Of a DNA stretch of 10,678 bases, positions 7,374-10,678 are shown one piece after another. Under the pieces are notes generated by a model. The model was given only the letters and a program-made list of their open reading frames with translations. It was not told the origin of the DNA and made no database searches. The position numbers and the translations under genes were made by a program. Source of the stretch: an uncultured Dorea sp. (GTDB lineage: Bacteria; Bacillota; Clostridia; Lachnospirales; Lachnospiraceae); NCBI GenBank assembly GCA_900543415.1, contig UQRE01000052.1, positions 1 to 10,678 of the forward strand. Reading direction: 5' to 3'. Positions within the stretch are counted from its first letter, which is position 1. Every line of letters begins with the position of its first letter.

Positions 7374-8174
7374 ATGCAGTTAAAATATGTTGACACAAAA
7401 GAGGAGATCATAGCAATAAATAGGAAGTCAAAACATATTGAACCACATCTTCATAATGCACTGGAGATCGTTTGTGTAACAAGTGGAGCATTAGAACTTG
7501 GTGTCGGACAGGAACTATACCATATGGAAAAAGGAGATATAGGCTTTGTATTTCCAGATGTTATTCATCACTATCAGGTACTGACACCCGGTGTAAATAA
7601 AGCGACTTATCTGATTGCATCGCCATTTACGATAGCCAAATTTGCAGATATCATGCAATCCATGGCTCCTGAATACCCAATCATCAAAGCGGAAAAGGTT
7701 GAACCGGAGGTATATAGGGTTATAAATGCAATTTTAGAGACAGAACAGTCGGATATTACTGTTGCACAGGCATATCTTCAAATTGTGTTGGCACGCTGCA
7801 TAGGAAAATTAAATTTGGTAGAAAAGAGTAATGTGGGGAGCAACGATCTTATTTACCAGACAGTTTCCTATATATCAGCAAATTTTAAGAAGAAGTTTTC
7901 TCTGGAAGAGATGGCAAAAGATCTGGGGGTGAGCAAATATGTTTTATCCAGACTCTTTTCCAAAACATTCCATAGAAACTTTAATCAATATCTTAACGAT
8001 GCAAGGCTGAACTATGCATGCCATCGTTTGGAAAATACGAGTGATTCTATTACAAACATTTGTCTGGATAGTGGATTTGAAAGTCAGAGAACATTTAACC
8101 GAGTATTTAAAGAAAGATATAAAATATCACCGAGTGATTATCGGAGTATTTGTGTGAAAGAGATGTTGTCATAA
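7374..8174 (+). CDS. AraC-family regulator with N-terminal cupin domain
   Basis: The 266-residue protein has an N-terminal cupin (about 18-75) with HxH and Glu spacing (His25, His27, Glu31 in PHLHNALEI) and FPDVIHHYQV, suited to binding a small ligand or metal. The C-terminal AraC DNA-binding domain (about 172-257) reads FSLEEMAKDLGVSKYVLSRLFSKTF and SITNICLDSGFESQRTFNRVFKERYKISPSDYR. The frame stays open upstream to a TTG at 7257, but the start at 7374 is preferred: AGGGGAG sits at 7361-7367, 6 bases upstream, and the family alignment begins here. It lies after the operon's terminator and so needs its own promoter; TTGCAA-17-TACAAG (7265-7293) is a weak possibility. It faces the HAD phosphatase gene, with the tandem 22-bp repeats between them, and probably controls that pair, the symporter operon, or both. 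It differs clearly in sequence from the other AraC protein in the window. Confidence 0.92.
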   Translation: MQLKYVDTKEEIIAINRKSKHIEPHLHNALEIVCVTSGALELGVGQELYHMEKGDIGFVFPDVIHHYQVLTPGVNKATYLIASPFTIAKFADIMQSMAPEYPIIKAEKVEPEVYRVINAILETEQSDITVAQAYLQIVLARCIGKLNLVEKSNVGSNDLIYQTVSYISANFKKKFSLEEMAKDLGVSKYVLSRLFSKTFHRNFNQYLNDARLNYACHRLENTSDSITNICLDSGFESQRTFNRVFKERYKISPSDYRSICVKEMLS

Positions 8175-8200
8175 AAGGTTCTGTTGATAGAAATATTTAC

Positions 8201-8274
8201 TTTGATTTCACAGTACTATGTATTTGATTTCACAGTACTATGTATTTGATTTCACAGTACTATGTATTTGATTT
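8201..8274. repeat. Three tandem 22-bp direct repeats plus an 8-base partial copy
   Basis: Three identical copies of a 22-bp unit, beginning TTTGATTTCACA and ending GTACTATGTA, occupy 8201-8222, 8223-8244 and 8245-8266; TTTGATTT at 8267-8274 starts a fourth. Twenty-two bases is about two turns of the DNA helix, so each unit presents the same face to a bound protein. The array begins 26 bases after the AraC stop and ends 13 bases before a consensus -10 box. This suggests stacked operator sites, although a recent slippage expansion of one unit could give the same picture. Confidence 0.9.
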
Positions 8275-8284
8275 TATGTGTGGA

Positions 8285-8293
8285 TGATATAAT
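8285..8293 (+). promoter_or_regulatory. Extended -10 promoter for the HAD phosphatase gene
   Basis: TGATATAAT contains a perfect TATAAT (8288-8293) with the TG extension (8285-8286). There is no good -35 box at normal spacing: the corresponding bases lie at the end of the third 22-bp repeat and read TATTTG. A strong extended -10 with a poor -35 replaced by tandem repeats fits control by a regulator bound to the repeats. The start near 8300 would leave a leader of about 80 bases, which contains the palindrome AGCGCT (8315-8320). Confidence 0.65.
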
Positions 8294-8379
8294 ATAAAAA
8301 TATTTGTAGAAAATAGCGCTTTATTTTATTATGAAAAGAGCAAGGTGTATTCTAAAGAAACAAGAAAGGCAGGGCGCAT

Positions 8380-9192
8380 ATGAACATGAGAAAATCCATA
8401 ATCGATTTTAATGAAAAAAAAGGATTCATCTGTGATATGGATGGTGTGATTTATCATGGCAATCAGATATTGCCAGGTGTTCCAGAATTCATCCAGTGGT
8501 TGCATGATGAAAAGAAAGAATATTTATTTTTGACAAATAATAGTGGATATACACCACGGGAATTAAATCAGAAACTGGCAAGGATGGGACTTGATGTGCC
8601 AGAAGAACATTTTTACACCAGCGCATTGGCAACAGCCGCTTTTTTAAAGGAACAGGCGGCAGGCTGTTCAGCATTTGTGATAGGAGAAGCAGGTCTCTTA
8701 AATGCACTTTATGATGTTGGCATTACAATGAATGATGTAAATCCGGATTATGTTGTTGTGGGAGAGGGACGATCCTATTCATTGGATACCTTAACGAAAG
8801 CAACGAATTTAGTTCTGAAGGGAGCTAAGTTGATTGGAGCAAACTCGGATGTTTCCGGACCAATCGAGAACGGAATCGCTCCTGCCTGTCGTGCATTGAT
8901 TGCCCCAATTGAAATGGCAACAGGTACACAGGCATATTTCTGTGGGAAACCGAATCCACTGATGATGAGAACAGGATTGAATATGCTTGGATGTCATTCA
9001 GCAGAAGCTGTAATGGTTGGGGATCGTATGGATACAGATGTGATTTCAGGAATGGAAAGTGGTATGTCTACTGTATTGGTTCTCTCTGGATGTTCAACGA
9101 AGGATACACTCAAAACTTATGCTTATCTTCCGACAATGGTATTGAATGGAGTGGGAGATATCGCCAGTATGGCAAAAGCAAAAGAGGAATAG
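8380..9192 (+). CDS. HAD-superfamily (IIA) phosphatase, NagD/AraL-like
   Basis: The 270-residue cytoplasmic protein carries every HAD catalytic motif. Motif I is CDMDGV with nucleophile Asp19 and Asp21. Motif II is LFLTNNSG with Thr52. Motif III is FCGKPNP with Lys190. Motif IV is VGDRMDTD with Asp215 and Asp220. The large C2-type cap between motifs II and III (about 80-180) and the TNNSG/GKPNP signatures place it in the NagD subfamily, which includes UMP phosphatase NagD and the sugar-phosphate phosphatase AraL of the Bacillus arabinose operon. These enzymes hydrolyse phosphate esters of nucleotides or sugars with Mg2+. In this cluster a role in removing a sugar phosphate that accumulates during galactoside catabolism is plausible, but that is inference. 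An AAAGG-type ribosome site lies 10 bases before ATG 8380; a second ATG two codons on is an alternative. The gene is followed 32 bases later by the unknown 182-residue gene. Confidence 0.92.
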   Translation: MNMRKSIIDFNEKKGFICDMDGVIYHGNQILPGVPEFIQWLHDEKKEYLFLTNNSGYTPRELNQKLARMGLDVPEEHFYTSALATAAFLKEQAAGCSAFVIGEAGLLNALYDVGITMNDVNPDYVVVGEGRSYSLDTLTKATNLVLKGAKLIGANSDVSGPIENGIAPACRALIAPIEMATGTQAYFCGKPNPLMMRTGLNMLGCHSAEAVMVGDRMDTDVISGMESGMSTVLVLSGCSTKDTLKTYAYLPTMVLNGVGDIASMAKAKEE

Positions 9193-9224
9193 TGTGATTA
9201 GGCAAATACCAGGAGGTAAAGTAT

Positions 9225-9773
9225 ATGATGAAACTTGATAATTTTGTAGGAATGATGACAGGACATTTTGATAATAAGGATCAATTTAATAAGATGCAGG
9301 CAGAAGGGAAAACATATCCATATGCGGAACATGTAAATACAATCTGTAATGACAAAATAAATAACCTTCCTGAAGATTTCAAAGGAAAATTTGTTGTTGA
9401 AGAGAGTTATTATGAAATTAATGGAAAACGTCATGCATCTCCACATCTTTTCCTTATCACGGAAATAGAACAGGGAATTTTACTTTCTTCTTATGAAATT
9501 CCAAAAGGAGAAGATAAAAATACATTTTCATATGATTCTATGAAGAATGTTGATTACTCTAAACTAGAAAAATCTGAAAAATTTAATCCGGCACTTTATC
9601 ATGAAAAGGACGGAATCTGGGAGGGAGGCAGCACAAGCCAGTTCTCTCCGGTAATGACATTCAAACTTTGGGAAAAGTTTTCCAACAATTTTCTGGAAGT
9701 ATCGGAAAGCATGGAAGTTAATGGAAAGAGAACTTTTGGATATGATGAACCAATAATTTATAAGCGTGTATAA
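9225..9773 (+). CDS. Uncharacterised 182-residue protein co-transcribed with the HAD phosphatase
   Basis: I do not recognise a family with confidence. The frame is well supported: an ideal ribosome site (AGGAGG, 9211-9216) lies 8 bases before ATG 9225, and the gene starts 32 bases after the HAD stop, so the two are probably one operon. There is no signal peptide or membrane segment. The protein is soluble and mixed in charge. Its middle alternates in the manner of beta strands (FVVEESYY, PHLFLITEIE, ILLSSYEIP), followed by an IWEGGSTSQFSPVMTF segment and FLEVSESMEVNGKRTFGYDEP near the end, giving a lipocalin- or beta-barrel-like impression. The general layout resembles CpcT/CpeT-type beta-barrel proteins, a weak resemblance not supported by diagnostic residues. 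It may bind a small ligand linked to the phosphatase's substrate. Confidence 0.75.
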   Translation: MMKLDNFVGMMTGHFDNKDQFNKMQAEGKTYPYAEHVNTICNDKINNLPEDFKGKFVVEESYYEINGKRHASPHLFLITEIEQGILLSSYEIPKGEDKNTFSYDSMKNVDYSKLEKSEKFNPALYHEKDGIWEGGSTSQFSPVMTFKLWEKFSNNFLEVSESMEVNGKRTFGYDEPIIYKRV

Positions 9774-10120
9774 TCAAAGGTCTGCATATTGGGATGAACT
9801 TCAGTTTGTAGAGGACTCGATGAATTTGCGTAATATTGGGCGTTACATGAATGTTAATTTAAGGAAATAATATGGTAAGCAAAAGCGGGATAACTTTTCA
9901 AATCGTTCTATTGTTGCGTAGGTTATTAGCACTTAGAAGATGAAACATCTTAATTGAAGAATATTTAGGGCTAATGGAAAGTTAAATGTTGAATATCCGA
10001 ATGGCGTTGAAGTGTAGAAAGAAAAATGAGAGGTAGAGAGCCTCATTATTAGCGAAAAGAAACATAAAAATAAGCGATATTATAAAAATTCTTTTTCAAT
10101 TAAAAATAAGAAATAATTAT

Positions 10121-10161
10121 CTGCCGTACGACGGCAAAAGAAAAAAGCCGTCGTACAGCAG
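10121..10161. repeat. Hairpin 1: 15-bp GC-rich inverted repeat
   Basis: CTGCCGTACGACGGC (10121-10135) pairs with GCCGTCGTACAGCAG (10147-10161) with one mismatch around an A-rich loop of 11 bases. It stands out from its AT-rich surroundings. No T-run follows on the + strand, so it is not a standard terminator. Such structures occur at transfer origins, replication origins and element ends. Confidence 0.8.
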
Positions 10162-10180
10162 TCATTTGACACGCCCGTAT

Positions 10181-10216
10181 GAAACGGCGGCTTTGACTTT
10201 TCAAAGTCGCTGTTTC
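10181..10216. repeat. Hairpin 2: 16-bp inverted repeat with a 4-base loop
   Basis: GAAACGGCGGCTTTGA (10181-10196) pairs with TCAAAGTCGCTGTTTC (10201-10216) throughout its length, using two G.T wobble pairs on the + strand and the loop CTTT. Because the wobbles are G.U only in RNA (or DNA) of the + strand, folding is favoured on that strand. Confidence 0.8.
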
Positions 10217-10232
10217 TTTGCGTTTACGCAAA
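10217..10232. repeat. Hairpin 3: 6-bp TTTGCG/CGCAAA stem-loop
   Basis: TTTGCG (10217-10222) and CGCAAA (10227-10232) form a perfect stem with loop TTTA. It begins at the very next base after hairpin 2, so the two could stack coaxially. Confidence 0.65.
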
Positions 10233-10520
10233 CTTATCATATTGAGTGAAGTATCGAAAACGAAAAATGGTGTACGCTAAAATCTTTATACAAAATATTT
10301 CTTTGATGCCGCAACAAGTGAGGGCAGCTTCAGGAGATCCCTGGAGAGGAAAAATCCTAATCCCATATATTTATTTTAAATAAAATCCTGTGGAGCCGAT
10401 CAGCAGTCAGCCGTCTGATGATTTCCCAATTACAAGTCGGGACGTCGGGGACAAATAGGCTTGTATTTTACATATTTAGGGATAACAACAGTTAGAAAGT
10501 CGAGAGGAGATAAAGCAAAG

Positions 10521-10634
10521 ATGGAAGATAGAAACGTCAGGCGTGGGGATATTTATCATGCCGACCTTGATCCTGTATTTGGAAGTGAACAGGGCGGTTA
10601 TCGTCCGGTGCTGGTGATTCAGAACAATTCTTAA
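10521..10634 (+). pseudogene. MazF/PemK-type toxin, truncated after 37 codons
   Basis: The frame from ATG 10521 reads RRGDIYHADLDPVFGSEQGG followed by YRPVLVIQNN, the conserved N-terminal third of MazF/PemK endoribonucleases, which cleave mRNA and are usually paired with a labile antitoxin. A ribosome site (AGGAGA, 10505-10510) lies 10 bases before the start. A TAA at 10632-10634 ends the frame after 37 residues, whereas the family is normally about 110-120 residues. No frame after the stop shows the expected continuation (typically GNKYSPTVIVAAIT), so the reading is interrupted by more than one base change. Such toxin genes are frequent in clostridial mobile elements. No antitoxin gene is visible upstream. 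The window ends 44 bases after the stop, so a downstream remainder cannot be excluded. Confidence 0.75.
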
Positions 10635-10678
10635 GGAAAGTATCAGATTCAGTGTAGCAACAAAAAAGAACAGTTTAT

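Larger units (their letters stand above)
9774..10520. other. 747-bp region with no intact gene; degenerate coding traces and hairpins
   Basis: All frames are broken by frequent stops. Two short stretches look protein-like. In one frame just past the previous stop, RSAYWDELQFVEDSMNLRNIGRYMNVNL runs to about 9870. Another frame near 9973-10017 reads ANGKLNVEYPNGVEV. The second recalls the end of small accessory proteins of IS66-type insertion elements, but this is a weak impression. A 6-bp hairpin (AAGATG/CATCTT, 9937-9951) and an imperfect hairpin at about 10025-10049 are present. Three stronger hairpins follow at 10121-10232. Near the right end, GTCGGGAC and GTCGGGGAC stand side by side (10436-10452). 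No tRNA, rRNA or known riboswitch is apparent. Confidence 0.5.

Noticed and set aside
8201..8274. CRISPR array
   Set aside because: The 22-bp units are directly contiguous with no unique spacers, so this is a tandem repeat, not a CRISPR.
8309..8324. A cre site around AGCGCT before the HAD gene
   Set aside because: Only the central core fits; about five of the constrained cre positions differ.
10025..10049. Terminator for the 182-residue gene
   Set aside because: The stem is short and bulged, lacks a T-run and lies about 250 bases after the gene's stop.
10436..10452. Palindromic operator at GTCGGGACGTCGGGGAC
   Set aside because: It is a short imperfect direct or inverted repeat with no supporting context; kept only as a note in the gene-free region.

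Overview
The window looks like genomic DNA of a gut Clostridia/Lachnospiraceae-type Firmicute. The grounds are AT-rich genes with strong GGAGG-type ribosome sites, a GPH sugar symporter beside a GH2 beta-galactosidase, two AraC-type regulators, and flanking genes of the kind carried by clostridial conjugative or mobilizable elements. The genus cannot be fixed from the sequence alone.

Layout. Positions 1-1210 are a fragment of a mobile-element gene block on the + strand: the last codons of an unidentified gene, a DUF3991/Toprim primase-like gene broken by a single-base frameshift near 500-503, and an unrecognised 56-residue protein. A strong hairpin terminator (1268-1318) separates this block from a sugar-utilisation cluster (1352-9773). 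The cluster contains an AraC-type regulator on the - strand, diverging from a + strand beta-galactosidase (lacZ type, 1012 aa) and a GPH-family sugar:cation symporter (465 aa) that ends at a clear terminator. After a gap rich in inverted repeats come a second AraC-type regulator (+), three tandem 22-bp repeats abutting an extended -10 promoter, a NagD/AraL-like HAD phosphatase, and a 182-residue protein of unknown function. Positions 9774-10520 hold no intact gene but contain three successive hairpins at 10121-10232. The window ends with the start of a MazF/PemK toxin gene that stops after 37 codons.

How the genes work together (inference). The symporter would import a beta-galactoside such as lactose, and the cytoplasmic LacZ would hydrolyse it to galactose and glucose or another aglycone. 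The divergent AraC protein probably controls lacZ and the symporter from a very compact shared promoter region, perhaps with carbon catabolite repression through a candidate cre site. The second AraC protein is well placed to act at the tandem repeats in front of the HAD phosphatase and its unknown partner, which may dephosphorylate a sugar phosphate or related metabolite. Because mobile-element genes flank both sides, the lactose cluster may be cargo of an integrative element, or may lie where such an element has decayed.

No wholly new system can be demonstrated here. The best candidates for a second look are the 22-bp iteron promoter with its HAD/unknown gene pair, the triple hairpin region upstream of the broken toxin gene, and the mutually exclusive inverted repeats between the symporter and the second AraC gene.
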